Below are positions 8,806 through 19,361 of a stretch of DNA of 64,000 bases, piece after piece; position 1 is the first letter of the stretch; the number at the start of each line of letters is the position of its first letter. The stretch lies in contig JANQRY010000003.1 in NCBI GenBank assembly GCA_028284345.1, positions 620,001 to 684,000 of the forward strand, written 5' to 3'. This DNA is from Hyphococcus sp. GTDB taxonomy: Bacteria > Pseudomonadota > Alphaproteobacteria > Caulobacterales > Parvularculaceae. The notes beneath the pieces are model-generated. The model was not told the DNA's origin. It was given only the letters and a program-made list of their open reading frames with translations, and did no database searches. Both the position numbers and the translations under genes were made by a program.

Positions 8806-9444
8806 CTAAAGTTCCGGCGCGGCGACGGCGATCACGCGGCTGGGCGCGGCGAAGGTGGCGGAACGATCATGCGCATGTCGCTCGGCAAGATCGTCGGCGG
8901 CCGCGCCAAGGGCGCGCACCATGTCGCTGAAGCGGCCGCGCATGATATCGACCTGATACTCATCGACCGCATCGCCCGCATCCTCCAGCGCTTTTACCGC
9001 GGCGGCGTAAATATCGCGCTGTTGCCGGAGCGCCCGGATGCATTCCTCCACGAGCGTAACATCCCGGGGCGAAACCCGCGGCGCCGCGGCGGCCGCAACG
9101 GCGATGGCGCGAAAGCGCTCGGCGTCGGCCAGCTTGCGATCGGCGTCGTCGAGCAGCGCATGGAACCGCCCGGTCTCCGGAAGCATGTCGATGAAGGAGG
9201 CGACGGCGTCGGATTTCGTAAACCGGTCGGCGTCGTCGCCGGTGATCCAGGCCAGCATCGGGGCCGGTTCCGGCGCGCGCCATTTCGTTTTCTCGACATC
9301 GCGCGCCGCTTCGGCGAGGAGGTCCCGTTCCGCGACCGGCGCTTTCAGGGTTTGCGGCGTCTCGCCGCCGCCAATCGCGCAACCGCCCAAAAGCAAAAAT
9401 ACCGCAGCGCACAACACGCGCGTTGCTGGTTGACCACCCTTCAC
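8806..9444 (-). CDS. Predicted lipoprotein of unknown function
   Basis: A signal peptide ends in L-L-G-G-C (lipobox); counted from the GTG at 9444 the lipidated Cys is residue 22, which gives a normal-length signal. An earlier in-frame GTG at 9486 would add 14 residues and make the signal unusually long, so I prefer 9444, which also has a GGGG run just upstream. The mature part (~190 residues) is helical, rich in Ala, Asp and Arg, with likely coiled-coil stretches, and ends in A-A-P-E-L. I do not recognise the family. It is divergent from pip across a short gap and lies 47 nt upstream of the MFS gene. Confidence 0.7.
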   Translation of the reverse strand: MKGGQPATRVLCAAVFLLLGGCAIGGGETPQTLKAPVAERDLLAEAARDVEKTKWRAPEPAPMLAWITGDDADRFTKSDAVASFIDMLPETGRFHALLDDADRKLADAERFRAIAVAAAAAPRVSPRDVTLVEECIRALRQQRDIYAAAVKALEDAGDAVDEYQVDIMRGRFSDMVRALGAAADDLAERHAHDRSATFAAPSRVIAVAAPEL

Positions 9445-9531
9445 CAGACCCCTAACTCCCACTCTACTCAAAACGCCCACAACCACCCTTTCCGTTTCTT
9501 AACAAACACGCCGGGAAAAGTCAGCCGCGAA

Positions 9532-10488
9532 ATGACGGACCGTCTCAAATTATTTCCGCCTATCGAGCCCTTTGAAACCGGCAGGCTGCGCGTATCGGAC
9601 ATTCATGAAATTTATTATGAGGCGTCCGGCGCAATTGACGGCAAACCGGTCATTGTCTGTCATGGCGGGCCCGGCGGCGGGTCGACCCCGTCCATGCGGC
9701 GCTATTTCGACCCGGCGCGCTACAAGATCATCGTCTTCGACCAGCGCGGCTGCGGGCGGTCGACGCCGCACGCCTCTCTTGAAGACAACACGACCTGGTC
9801 GCTGATCGCGGACATGGAGAAGCTGCGCGAACGCCTCGGGGTCGAACACTGGCAGGTGTTCGGCGGCTCATGGGGATCGACGCTGGCGCTCGCCTATGCG
9901 CAAACCCATCCTGAGCGCGTGAGCGAACTCGTCCTGCGCGGCATCTTCACCCTGCGCCGCTCCGAACTCCTGTGGTTCTATCAGGAGGGCGCCAGCGCCA
10001 TTTATCCCGACGCCTGGGAAGGGTTCGTAAAACCCATCCCCGAGGAGGAACGCGGCGACCTGATGGCGGCCTATTACAAGCGCCTCATCGGCGATGACAA
10101 AGACGCGCAGATCGAGGCGGCGAAGGCGTGGAGTCTCTGGGAGGGCGGCACGGTCAGCCTCCTGCCCTCCGAAGAGCGCATGGTGAATTTTTCATCCGAT
10201 GATTTCGCCATCGCCTTCGCCCGCATTGAATGCCACTATTTCGTCAATGGCGGGTTTTTCGACCGCGACGATCAGATCATCGCCAATATCGACCGTATAC
10301 GGCATATCCCGGCTACGATCGTGCAGGGGCGCTATGATGTCGTCACCCCCATGGTCACCGCCTGGGATTTACACAAGGCGTGGCCGGAAGCGGCGTTCGA
10401 CCTGGTGCTCGACGCCGGACACGCGGCGAGCGAGCCCGGCATCATTGACGGCCTGGTGCGAGCGACGAACAAATACGCCGCGCCTTAA
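9532..10488 (+). CDS. pip: Prolyl iminopeptidase
   Basis: 318 residues, alpha/beta-hydrolase of peptidase family S33, releasing N-terminal proline from peptides in the cytoplasm. Visible: oxyanion motif HGGPGGG at 44-50, the D-Q-R-G-C-G-R-S motif around 66-73, nucleophile elbow GGSWGS with Ser113, acid Asp269 in G-R-Y-D-V-V-T-P, and catalytic His297 in D-A-G-H. Length and motifs match the family throughout. I chose the ATG at 9532 (MTDRLKLFPPIEP): the open frame runs further upstream, but that stretch is antisense to the lipoprotein gene and the family starts here. The stop overlaps the stop of the convergent symporter by 4 nt. Confidence 0.93.
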   Translation: MTDRLKLFPPIEPFETGRLRVSDIHEIYYEASGAIDGKPVIVCHGGPGGGSTPSMRRYFDPARYKIIVFDQRGCGRSTPHASLEDNTTWSLIADMEKLRERLGVEHWQVFGGSWGSTLALAYAQTHPERVSELVLRGIFTLRRSELLWFYQEGASAIYPDAWEGFVKPIPEEERGDLMAAYYKRLIGDDKDAQIEAAKAWSLWEGGTVSLLPSEERMVNFSSDDFAIAFARIECHYFVNGGFFDRDDQIIANIDRIRHIPATIVQGRYDVVTPMVTAWDLHKAWPEAAFDLVLDAGHAASEPGIIDGLVRATNKYAAP

Positions 10489-12029
10489 CCGTTCCCGGCG
10501 AGCGCCGGCAGAATATACGGTGCCCAGATCGTCGCATAGAAAACGACGAGGAAAATGCCGGCGGGGCAGACCCAGCGGATCAGAAAACGCCAGCGCGCAA
10601 ACCAGACCTCGGACTTGAAACCGATGGCTTCGCGCGCAGTCGAGGTGGAAACAATCCAGCCGGCGAAGACCGACGCCACAAGGCCCGACAGCGGCAGAAT
10701 GATATCCGTCGTCGCCGACAGGAAGTCGAGCAGCACCATGCCTTCGAAGATCGGGACGTGGCCGGCCGGCTGCCACGTGTTCCAGAATGAGGATTGGTCT
10801 GCGCCGTCGATCCCCGTGGTCGGCACCTGGCTTAAGGCGTTCAGGACGCCAATGCCAAAGACGACGATGGCGATGACGCCGGCCGACTTCCAACGATTGT
10901 CGCTTTTCGATTGCTCGTCGACCCATTTTGTCGAGGTTTCGAGGAGCGCGATCGACGATGTAATAGCGGCGAAAAACGCCAGCAGGAAGAAGAGAACGCC
11001 GAACACGCCGCCGCCAGGCATGCCGTGAAAGGCGAGCGGCAGCGTCTGGAACATCAGCGTCGGGCCGGCGCCGGCGGCGAGCCCCATGGCGAACACAATC
11101 GGAAAAATCGCAAGGCCGGCGATGATGCCGACGCCGGTGTCGGCAATGGCGATCAGCCGGGCCGAACGCGGCAGGTCCTGATCGGCGCGCATATAAGCGC
11201 CGTAGGTGGCCATCAGCGATGAGCCGAGGCCGATGGAGAAGAACGCCTGGCCAAGCGCGGCGGAGATGACCGACCCGTCCTGAATGCCGCTTAAGAGGCC
11301 GCTGCGGACCGTGCCGTCGGCAAGCTCGGTGTTCCCTAACCGAACGCCCAGAAGAAAGTCGAAGCCTTGCGCGCGGTCGCCGGTGACGACGGCGTAGACG
11401 AGCAGAACGACCAGCAAGACAAAAAAGGTCGGCATCAGGATCGTCACCGCCGCCTCGATCCCGCCCTGCACCCCGCGCGCCACGATCGCCACGGTCAGCG
11501 CCATGAACAGCGCGTGATAGATGATCATGCGCGTCGGGTTGTTGAGCAGTTCCACCAGTTTCGCCCGGACCTGTTCGTCGGTCTGTCCAGCGAACGCGCC
11601 CGCCGTCAGCCCGCCGAGCCCGTCGCTGGCGACCGCGCCGATGAGGTCGCCGCCGATCATCACCACATAGGCCAGAACCCATCCGGCGATGACGGAGTAA
11701 AAGGTGAGGATAATGAAGGCCCCGATCATGCCGAGCCAGGACTGGATCGACCACAGGGGCGAGCGCCCCTCGGCCTTGGCGATTTTGACGACGCTGCCGA
11801 CGGCGGACAGCCCGCCCCGCCGGCCGATGAATAATTCAGCGATCAGGATCGGCAGGCCGATCAGAAGCACGCAAATGACGTAGAACAGCACAAAGGCGCC
11901 GCCGCCGCTTTCGCCCGCGACATAAGGGAACCGCCAAAGATTGCCGAGGCCCACGGCGGAGCCGATCGCCGCCAGAATGAAGGCCGCCCGCGACGACCAT
12001 GTCACGCCTTCGCCCGCTGTACCCTGCAT
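10485..12029 (-). CDS. Sodium-dependent transporter, SNF/NSS family
   Basis: 514 residues with about twelve membrane segments. The sodium-binding helix 1 signature A-I-G-S-A-V-G-L-G-N-L-W-R-F-P-Y is at 21-36, the hallmark of the neurotransmitter:sodium symporter family (LeuT, TnaT, MhsT). It probably imports an amino acid or amine with Na+; the substrate cannot be read from the sequence. Bacterial members often have 11 helices, and this length suggests 12. It faces an AT-rich upstream region (12030-12120) that likely holds its promoter. Its TAA stop overlaps the pip stop by 4 nt in the palindrome TTAA. Confidence 0.92.
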   Translation of the reverse strand: MQGTAGEGVTWSSRAAFILAAIGSAVGLGNLWRFPYVAGESGGGAFVLFYVICVLLIGLPILIAELFIGRRGGLSAVGSVVKIAKAEGRSPLWSIQSWLGMIGAFIILTFYSVIAGWVLAYVVMIGGDLIGAVASDGLGGLTAGAFAGQTDEQVRAKLVELLNNPTRMIIYHALFMALTVAIVARGVQGGIEAAVTILMPTFFVLLVVLLVYAVVTGDRAQGFDFLLGVRLGNTELADGTVRSGLLSGIQDGSVISAALGQAFFSIGLGSSLMATYGAYMRADQDLPRSARLIAIADTGVGIIAGLAIFPIVFAMGLAAGAGPTLMFQTLPLAFHGMPGGGVFGVLFFLLAFFAAITSSIALLETSTKWVDEQSKSDNRWKSAGVIAIVVFGIGVLNALSQVPTTGIDGADQSSFWNTWQPAGHVPIFEGMVLLDFLSATTDIILPLSGLVASVFAGWIVSTSTAREAIGFKSEVWFARWRFLIRWVCPAGIFLVVFYATIWAPYILPALAGNG

Positions 12030-12200
12030 TTGCTATCCCCTTGTTTATCGGCGAAAAAATTCCGCCGTTTTTGCCACGCCGCGCCATTTTAGACAAATTT
12101 TTACGATTATTAGCAAATATTGTTCATTAGGCGCGTGATCAAAACAGCCCTATGCCGGATTTCGACGGCGACGGGCCGATCGCGCAAGGGGAGAGAGAAC

Positions 12201-12572
12201 GTGGACAAGCCGGTGACCGGCCCGGGCGATCATATTGATATCGATCAGCTCGATGGACTGATTGCGGCCGCCGGCGTCGACGGCGCCCGCGAGATTCTCA
12301 ATGCGTTCTGGGGGTCGGCTGGCGAACTGCTCGACCTTTTGTCAACGCAACTGGCGAGCGGCGATCTCGAACGCGCCGCCACGACGGCGCATGCGATCAG
12401 GGGCATGGCCGCGAATGTAGGCGCCGCCCGCTTGTCGACGACGGCGTCCGATCTTGAAATCGCCTGCACCGACGGCGACAACGCCGCCGCGCCGGACCTG
12501 ATGAGCGAGACCCGCGCCGATTTCGACGCCGCCCAGGGCTGGCTGCTCGACCATCTGCGTCAGGCTTCCTGA
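12201..12572 (+). CDS. Hpt-domain phosphotransfer protein
   Basis: 123 residues from a GTG preceded by GGGGAG at ~7 nt; an upstream TTG at 12120 would add 27 residues without a ribosome site. It is a single histidine-phosphotransfer domain: the phospho-acceptor is His64 in the motif H-A-I-R-G-M-A-A-N-V-G-A, and the surrounding helices match the four-helix bundle. Such stand-alone proteins shuttle phosphate between hybrid kinases and response regulators. No kinase or regulator is adjacent, so the partners are unknown. It is not ChpT, which has a larger, pseudokinase-like fold. It converges on rodA across a small hairpin. Confidence 0.85.
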   Translation: MDKPVTGPGDHIDIDQLDGLIAAAGVDGAREILNAFWGSAGELLDLLSTQLASGDLERAATTAHAIRGMAANVGAARLSTTASDLEIACTDGDNAAAPDLMSETRADFDAAQGWLLDHLRQAS

Positions 12573-12573
12573 G

Positions 12574-12588
12574 CGCGCCTTCGGCGCG
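12574..12588. terminator. Small hairpin between convergent hpt and rodA
   Basis: Perfect 6-bp stem CGCGCC / GGCGCG with the stable loop TTC, filling the 16-nt gap between two convergent stops. It lacks a real T-run on either side, so it may only weakly terminate or may protect 3' ends. Confidence 0.45.
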
Positions 12589-13737
12589 TTAAAGGAAGTC
12601 GCCGCGTTTCAGGACGTCCTGATCCCGATACACATAGGCGCTCATGACAAGGCCGAAGCCGGCCATGATGGTCATCATCACGGTGCCGCCATAGGAAACC
12701 AGCGGCAGCGGCACGCCGACCACCGGGGCGAGGCCCATCACCATGCCGGTGTTGATCAGAACGTAAAGCGCGAATGTCGCCACGACCCCGACCACGGCGA
12801 GGCGGGCGAAATGGGATTTCGCCCGGGCGCCGATCGACAGGCCCGTCAGAATGACGGCAAGATAAAGCATCAAAAGGCCCACCGACCCGACGAACCCGAA
12901 TTCCTCGCCAAAGATGGTGAAGATGAAATCGGTGTGCATTTCGGGCAGAAACTGCAACTGGCTTTGCGTGCCCTGCATGAACCCCTTGCCGTCGAGCCCG
13001 CCGGAGCCGAGCGCGATCTTTGACTGCAACAGATGGTATCCTTGGCCCGACGGATCGAGATCGGGATTGAGAAAGGTCGTGATGCGGCGGACCTGGTATT
13101 CCTTGAGAATGTCGAAACGATAGGCCGCATAGGCCGCGGCGACGGCGCCGAAAACGCCGATCAGGCCGATGCGCCAACTCAAGCCGGCGACGAACACGAT
13201 GATGACGCCGGTGGCCCCCAGCAGCAGCGCCGTGCCGAGGTCGGGCTGAATGAAGACAAGGCCGACCGGCGCGCCGATCATCAGCGCCGGGGGAATAAGA
13301 TAGAGAAGGTGAGAGACCTGCTCGGCGCGGAGCCCGTGATAATATCGGGCAAGGCCCATCACGAGACCGATCTTCATGGCTTCGGACGGCTGGAACTGCA
13401 TGCCGGCGAACTCGATCCAGCGGCGCGCGCCCATATTGACCTCGCCGATAAACGGCACGGCGAGGAGCGCGGCCAGCGCCGCAAAATAAATCGGATAGGC
13501 GAGCGCCATCCAGTAGCGGATCGCGACAAGACCCATCGCCAGCAACAGGCACGCGGCGAAGCCGTAACGGATCGCATGTTTGAGAGCCCAGGGACGCCAG
13601 TGCCCTTCCGCCACCGAATAAAGCGTGATCACGCCGGCCAGCGCAATCAGCGTCAGGAGGATGAAGAGCGGCCAGTGCGTCTTCGCCAGGCGCGCGCGCA
13701 AACCGCGATGGGGGCCGGGCAGGATCAGCGACGCCAC
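12589..13737 (-). CDS. rodA: Rod-shape protein RodA, SEDS glycosyltransferase
   Basis: 382 residues, about ten membrane helices, SEDS family. It polymerises lipid II into glycan strands in the elongasome together with PBP2. Diagnostic stretches: GARRWIEFAGMQFQPSEAMK near 116-135, the catalytic-loop region LPEMHTDFIFTIFGEEFGF (its Asp corresponds to the essential Asp of E. coli RodA), and the closing PLVSYGGTVMM motif near 345-355. Last gene of the mreB-mreC-mreD-mrdA-rodA operon, only 3 nt after the PBP2 stop. Inner membrane. Confidence 0.95.
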   Translation of the reverse strand: MASLILPGPHRGLRARLAKTHWPLFILLTLIALAGVITLYSVAEGHWRPWALKHAIRYGFAACLLLAMGLVAIRYWMALAYPIYFAALAALLAVPFIGEVNMGARRWIEFAGMQFQPSEAMKIGLVMGLARYYHGLRAEQVSHLLYLIPPALMIGAPVGLVFIQPDLGTALLLGATGVIIVFVAGLSWRIGLIGVFGAVAAAYAAYRFDILKEYQVRRITTFLNPDLDPSGQGYHLLQSKIALGSGGLDGKGFMQGTQSQLQFLPEMHTDFIFTIFGEEFGFVGSVGLLMLYLAVILTGLSIGARAKSHFARLAVVGVVATFALYVLINTGMVMGLAPVVGVPLPLVSYGGTVMMTIMAGFGLVMSAYVYRDQDVLKRGDFL

Positions 13738-13740
13738 GCC

Positions 13741-15681
13741 TCAAGCCTCTCGACTTGCGGCGGCCGCGCGCACCAATTCGCGGGGGTCCACGGTCTGGCG
13801 TGCGGCCGGATTGCGTTCTGCGACTTTGCGCATGATGTCGCGCGCTTTCGGGCCCGCCGCGCGCGATCCGCCAATGCCGTGCTCGACCAGAACGGCGCAG
13901 GCGTAGCGCGGATTTTCATAAGGCATGTAACTGACAAAGAGCGCGTGATCGCGCCGCGCCCAGGGAAGGTCTTCCTGTTTCGTCAGGCCCCGCGCACGCT
14001 CTTCGGCGGTGATGCGAAACACCTGGCTTGACCCGGTCTTGCCGGCGAGCGCCCATTCCGGATCTTCAAGCCGCGAGCGCGCCGCCGTGCCGTATTCATT
14101 GGTGACGGCGTTCATGCCGGCGCGCACCACTTGCAAATGCGCGGGATTGACGTTGATGTCCGGGGCGTTCGGCGCCGGCAGGATGAGATCGCCAACGGCG
14201 CGCACAAGCCGCGGGCGCACGGCCCGGCCGGTCGCAATTCGCGCCGCCATGACGCAAAGCTGCAACGGCGTCGACGTCCACGCGCCCTGTCCGATAATGG
14301 CGGACAGGGTCTCGCCCTGAAACCAGGGCTGGTTTTCCGGCTGGCCGGCATAATGCTGGCGCTTCCAGTCGCGGCTCGGGACGACGCCCGCCTTCTGTCC
14401 GGTAATGCCAAGCTCGTAAGTCTCGCCAAGGCCGAATTTCTTCGCGGTGTCGGCGAGCAGATCGATGTCGAGGGTCTTGGCGATTTCGTAGAAATAAACG
14501 TTGCAGGAATCCTTGATGGCGCCCTTCATGTCGCGCACGCCGTGGCCGCCGCGCTTCCAGCAATGGAAGAAGCGATTGCCGTACCAGACCTTGCCGTTGC
14601 AGCGCACGGTCTGCGTCGGCTTGAAGCCCGCTTCCTGTCCGGCGATGGCGGCGATCATTTTCAGCGTCGAGCCCGGCGCGTATTCGCCTGACAGCGCCTT
14701 GTTCAAAAGCGGCTTATACGGACTTTCATTGAGTTCGCGCCAAAGGTCGGGATCGATGCCCACATTGAAGTCGTTGGGGTTGAACGCCGGCGTCGAGGCG
14801 AGGACGAGAATATCGCCCGTCACCACGTCCATGACGACGGCGGCGGCGCTTTGCGGTTCCTCCGGCTGGCGCTCGGCGGGCGTCGCCAGCACCTCCATCG
14901 CATGGGTCTGCAATTCCGCATCGATGGTCAGGGTCAGCGGCTTTCCCTGCACGGGCGGAACGGCGCCCTCTTTGACTTCCTCAATGACGCGGCCATGGGC
15001 GTTGATGACGACGTTCATCTTGCCGGCCTTGCCGCGCAGTTCCTTTTCATAGGTGCGTTCAAGCCCTTCGCGGCCGACCTTGAACCCGGGCTGGCGCAGG
15101 AGGTTCCGGTCTTCATCGCTTTCCTGCGCTGCGAGATCGGCGTCGGTGATCGCGCCCACATAGCCGATGACGAACGACGTCGCCGGCCCGAGCGGGTAGT
15201 CGCGCGTGTCCCCGACATCAGGGAGAACGCCGGCGAGATAGGGCAGTTCGTAATTGATGCGCGAGAACGCTTCCCAGTCGAGATTGTTTTCAATCTCGAT
15301 CGGCGTAAACGCGCCGCGCCGGCGGATTTCGCGAAAGATGCGATTGCGCAGCTCGCTCGGCACCGGAACGATCGCCGACACATGATCGAGGGTCTCGTTC
15401 ACATTCTGCGACTGCTCAGGCAGCAGCAAGATTCTGAAATTCTTGCGGTTCGACGCGAGCACATTGCCGAACCGGTCGACGATGTCCCCGCGCAGGGGCG
15501 TCAGCACGCGGCGGTTGAACTGATTTTCCTGCGCCAGCGTCCGGTATTTGTCGTGATCGGCGATCTGCAACTGGTAAAGTCGGCCGGCGATGGCGACGAC
15601 GCCCAGCGAAACGCCGCCGCCGAACAGAACCGTGCGGCGGGAGACAACCTCCTGGCGTTCCGGATCGTGGTTGTTCATCAT
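13741..15681 (-). CDS. mrdA: Penicillin-binding protein 2, elongasome transpeptidase
   Basis: 646 residues, class B PBP. N-terminal membrane anchor ~17-37, pedestal/dimerisation domain to ~245, then the transpeptidase domain. Active-site motifs: S338-T-L-K, S392-C-N and K548-T-G. It crosslinks peptidoglycan made by RodA during lateral growth. It lies 4 nt after mreD and 3 nt before rodA, the usual elongasome order. Length is typical for alphaproteobacterial PBP2. A pair of cysteines near 361 and 374 and another at 393 lie in the transpeptidase domain; their role is unknown. Confidence 0.95.
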   Translation of the reverse strand: MMNNHDPERQEVVSRRTVLFGGGVSLGVVAIAGRLYQLQIADHDKYRTLAQENQFNRRVLTPLRGDIVDRFGNVLASNRKNFRILLLPEQSQNVNETLDHVSAIVPVPSELRNRIFREIRRRGAFTPIEIENNLDWEAFSRINYELPYLAGVLPDVGDTRDYPLGPATSFVIGYVGAITDADLAAQESDEDRNLLRQPGFKVGREGLERTYEKELRGKAGKMNVVINAHGRVIEEVKEGAVPPVQGKPLTLTIDAELQTHAMEVLATPAERQPEEPQSAAAVVMDVVTGDILVLASTPAFNPNDFNVGIDPDLWRELNESPYKPLLNKALSGEYAPGSTLKMIAAIAGQEAGFKPTQTVRCNGKVWYGNRFFHCWKRGGHGVRDMKGAIKDSCNVYFYEIAKTLDIDLLADTAKKFGLGETYELGITGQKAGVVPSRDWKRQHYAGQPENQPWFQGETLSAIIGQGAWTSTPLQLCVMAARIATGRAVRPRLVRAVGDLILPAPNAPDINVNPAHLQVVRAGMNAVTNEYGTAARSRLEDPEWALAGKTGSSQVFRITAEERARGLTKQEDLPWARRDHALFVSYMPYENPRYACAVLVEHGIGGSRAAGPKARDIMRKVAERNPAARQTVDPRELVRAAAASREA

Positions 15682-15685
15682 GGGG

Positions 15686-16198
15686 CTACGCCTCCACCAG
15701 CACGCGGCTGTGCAACTCGCGGAACGCAGCGCCGAACAGGGGATAGATCAGGACGGTCGCCGCAACCTGCGCGGCAAGCGCGCCGATGGGCAACAGAACG
15801 CCGGACATCAAACTCATCACAAGCCATAACATAAGGCTCGCCACGCTCGCCGCCAATGCAAATCCCATCCAAACGACTTTCTGTTCACGGCCGAGAAAGT
15901 AGGCGCGCTGCGAGCTGACGGCGAATTGCGTGACAAGGTAAACGGACGCCCAGAGCCCGAGCGGGCCGCCCATTAACAGATCCTGTAAAAGGCCGATGGC
16001 GAACACGCTCGGGCTTGGCAGAAAGTCCGGCGAATAGATCGACCAGAAAAACACCACCACCAGCGGGATAATCGGCGTCGGCAAGGCCCCTTCGAAAAAG
16101 CGGATGGGCAGCGCCAGGATGAGCACGCCGACAAAGCCGAGCAACGTCGGCGTCAGCGACCGTAAAATGGCGAACAGTTGTTCGGCGCGATAGCCCAT
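15686..16198 (-). CDS. mreD: Rod-shape-determining protein MreD
   Basis: 170 residues with about five hydrophobic segments and the MreD feature near the middle, P-x-x-F-A-I-G-L-L-Q-D-L-L-M-G-G-P-L-G-L-W. MreD is an inner-membrane partner that links MreC, RodA and PBP2. Identification rests on size, topology, this motif and its slot between mreC (5 nt upstream) and mrdA (4 nt downstream). Confidence 0.92.
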   Translation of the reverse strand: MGYRAEQLFAILRSLTPTLLGFVGVLILALPIRFFEGALPTPIIPLVVVFFWSIYSPDFLPSPSVFAIGLLQDLLMGGPLGLWASVYLVTQFAVSSQRAYFLGREQKVVWMGFALAASVASLMLWLVMSLMSGVLLPIGALAAQVAATVLIYPLFGAAFRELHSRVLVEA

Positions 16199-16203
16199 CG
16201 CGG

Positions 16204-17127
16204 CTAACCCTCCGCCTGGGTTTGCGCGACGGCCTCGTCAGACGCGCTCGCTTCATCTTCGGGCGTCGCCTCGGCGTTTTCGTCGGTTACGGCGGGAAAT
16301 TCAAAATTGATCACCCGCACCATGCGCGCGCGCGTATAATTCGCATAAAGATCAACCTCGAGGTCGCCGGCGCCGCCCTCAACGACGCCGACGGGGAGCC
16401 CGCGCGGCAGAACGCCCTCGGCGCCTGACGTCAAAACGCGCTGGCCGGGGATGACTTCAATATCGTCCGATGTCTCGATGATGGAAATCGTCGGGCGCGC
16501 CCGCGTGCGGCCGACGAGAATGCCTTCGACATCGGCGCCTTCCACATAGACCGGCACGCGGCTCTGCACGTCGGTCAGTAGGAGGACGCGCGACGCGTTG
16601 GCGCCGATATGGACGATGCGACCCAACAGACCTTCCGGATCAACCACCGCCTGACCCGGCTCGACATCCTTGCGCCGGCCGGCGTTGATGATCATGGACC
16701 GGGCGAAGGCGTCGTTGGCCTCGCCGATAATGTAGGCGTCGACGGGACGCACCTGCGGCGGCGCCTGATAGGATTGCAGCCGCTCAAAACCGGAGACGAC
16801 GGAGCGCAGTTCCAGCGCCTCGTTCATCCACTGGCGCAGTTCTGCGTTTTCCCGGCGCAAGGCGTCGTTCTGTTCAAGGACGGCGAAATAGTCGCCGATA
16901 TAGCCGATGACGCCGTTCACATAGGCGATGGGGCCCGACAGGACTTCCAGAATGGGCGAAGTGGCGTCGAGCACGCTTTCGCGCGCCTTTTTAAAGACGG
17001 AGGCCTGCGCTGAATAAAGGCTTGAAAGAAGCAGAAAAACGGAAGCAAGGATCAGAACGACAAGGATAACGCGGGAATTCGCTTTACGGCCCAGCCCTTC
17101 CCTTCTGTCCTGACCTAAATAATCCAT
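16204..17127 (-). CDS. mreC: Rod-shape-determining protein MreC
   Basis: 307 residues: a basic cytoplasmic start, one TM (~20-42), a coiled coil (~75-110) and the beta-rich periplasmic MreC domain (~120-275) with family landmarks such as D-P-E-G-L-L-G-R-I-V and L-L-T-D-x-x-S-R-V-P-V. MreC scaffolds PBP2 and RodA in the periplasm. The C-terminal ~25 residues are acidic and low-complexity (E/D/A/S), an alphaproteobacterial style tail. Lies 26 nt after mreB. Confidence 0.94.
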   Translation of the reverse strand: MDYLGQDRREGLGRKANSRVILVVLILASVFLLLSSLYSAQASVFKKARESVLDATSPILEVLSGPIAYVNGVIGYIGDYFAVLEQNDALRRENAELRQWMNEALELRSVVSGFERLQSYQAPPQVRPVDAYIIGEANDAFARSMIINAGRRKDVEPGQAVVDPEGLLGRIVHIGANASRVLLLTDVQSRVPVYVEGADVEGILVGRTRARPTISIIETSDDIEVIPGQRVLTSGAEGVLPRGLPVGVVEGGAGDLEVDLYANYTRARMVRVINFEFPAVTDENAEATPEDEASASDEAVAQTQAEG

Positions 17128-17153
17128 GCCTCACTTATACCGCACCGGGCCGC

Positions 17154-18239
<1,086 letters not shown>

Positions 18240-18400
18240 TTATCCTTAATGCGTTCCTAAATCGTCAACATGGGCGCGCAATACGGCGCTTTCTCTCGAT
18301 GTTCGGCAATCGCGCGGATAGGCGGCGCGCGACCGCGACTAAGACCCTGTTAACAGGATTCTCACCGTGAAAACGACTTTCTTGCATGCCGAAACGCCCG

Positions 18401-19180
18401 TCAAACCGCCCCTTCCCGGGCCCGCATGCGCCGGTAGACGACCCGCACCAGCAGCAAAAAGCCCAGCCAGGCGGCGATGACGCCGACGATAATGGCGAGA
18501 TCCTTTGGCTCCCGGCTCATGAAGAAATCGACGATCCCGTCGACGCCTTCCGACAGGGTCCGGGCGTCCGGGAAATAGGCCGCCAGCACGGCTACCAGGG
18601 CGATTTTCGGAATGATGCCGATCCCGGTGCCGATCCAGTATTTCCACAAGGGGATATGGGCCGCGCCGGCCGCCCCATTGATGACAATGAACGGCGCCGA
18701 CGGCACGACGCGGATCATGCCGCTGGCGACGATGCCGTGATTATGGAGGAAATTGATGGTGCGCTGCACCCGGTCCCCGGCGAGACCGCGCAGCCAGCGC
18801 CCGCCGAGAAAGTGGCCGAGCCCGAAGGTCAGGGTGGCCGACGCCATGGTCGAGAGCCAGGCGTAGAGGGCGCCGACCGCCGGTCCGAAGACGATGACCG
18901 TCGCCGTGATCAGGAGGATCTGCGGAAAGCCGGTAAGCGCGAGCAGGGAGAAGATGGATACGACGCCGACAAGGGCGTAGGGCGACTCCGCCGCCGCGGC
19001 GACAATGCGGTTCACCCGCTCAATGCCGCCTTCCTCGTGGTCGAGGTTCATCCAGCCCTGGCCGAAAAACAGCATGAGCACGACGAAAACGAGGAGCACG
19101 ACAGACACGGCGAGCGACGTCGCGGCCTTTGCGTCCATGGAACTGAGGAAGCCCGTCAGGCGTCGCAGAAACTCGACCAT
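18401..19180 (-). CDS. TVP38/TMEM64-family (VTT domain) membrane protein
   Basis: 259 residues from the ATG at 19180, which has GAGAAGG upstream; a TTG at 19231 would add 17 residues. The VTT/SNARE-assoc domain covers ~60-200, with the family sequence G-F-P-Q-I-L-L near the start and a F-(x)-R-(V)-V-P-x-x-P-F region (MIRVVPSAPFIVINGAAGAA). About five or six membrane segments. Relatives (DedA/TVP38) are implicated in lipid scrambling or export across membranes; the substrate is not known here. Lies alone between mreB and miaA on the minus strand. Confidence 0.85.
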   Translation of the reverse strand: MVEFLRRLTGFLSSMDAKAATSLAVSVVLLVFVVLMLFFGQGWMNLDHEEGGIERVNRIVAAAAESPYALVGVVSIFSLLALTGFPQILLITATVIVFGPAVGALYAWLSTMASATLTFGLGHFLGGRWLRGLAGDRVQRTINFLHNHGIVASGMIRVVPSAPFIVINGAAGAAHIPLWKYWIGTGIGIIPKIALVAVLAAYFPDARTLSEGVDGIVDFFMSREPKDLAIIVGVIAAWLGFLLLVRVVYRRMRAREGAV

Positions 19181-19361
19181 GCCCTTCTCGGTCCCGACAA
19201 TCTGACCTGCGACGGGCAGCGCCCTGCCCAAATGCCGCCGGCGGCGCTGCTGATCGTCCGCGCCTCGTTACACCCAAATTGGACCGTCATCAGGCCCCCG
19301 CCGGTCCCGCTCCCCACAAGCGCCGGAGTCTTAGCTTCCGGTCGAGGCCAGCGCAACGGCC

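Noticed and set aside
8803-9531. N-terminal extension of pip to 561 residues
   Set aside because: The extra 243 residues are antisense to a lipoprotein gene, while pip homology and a normal start lie at 9532.
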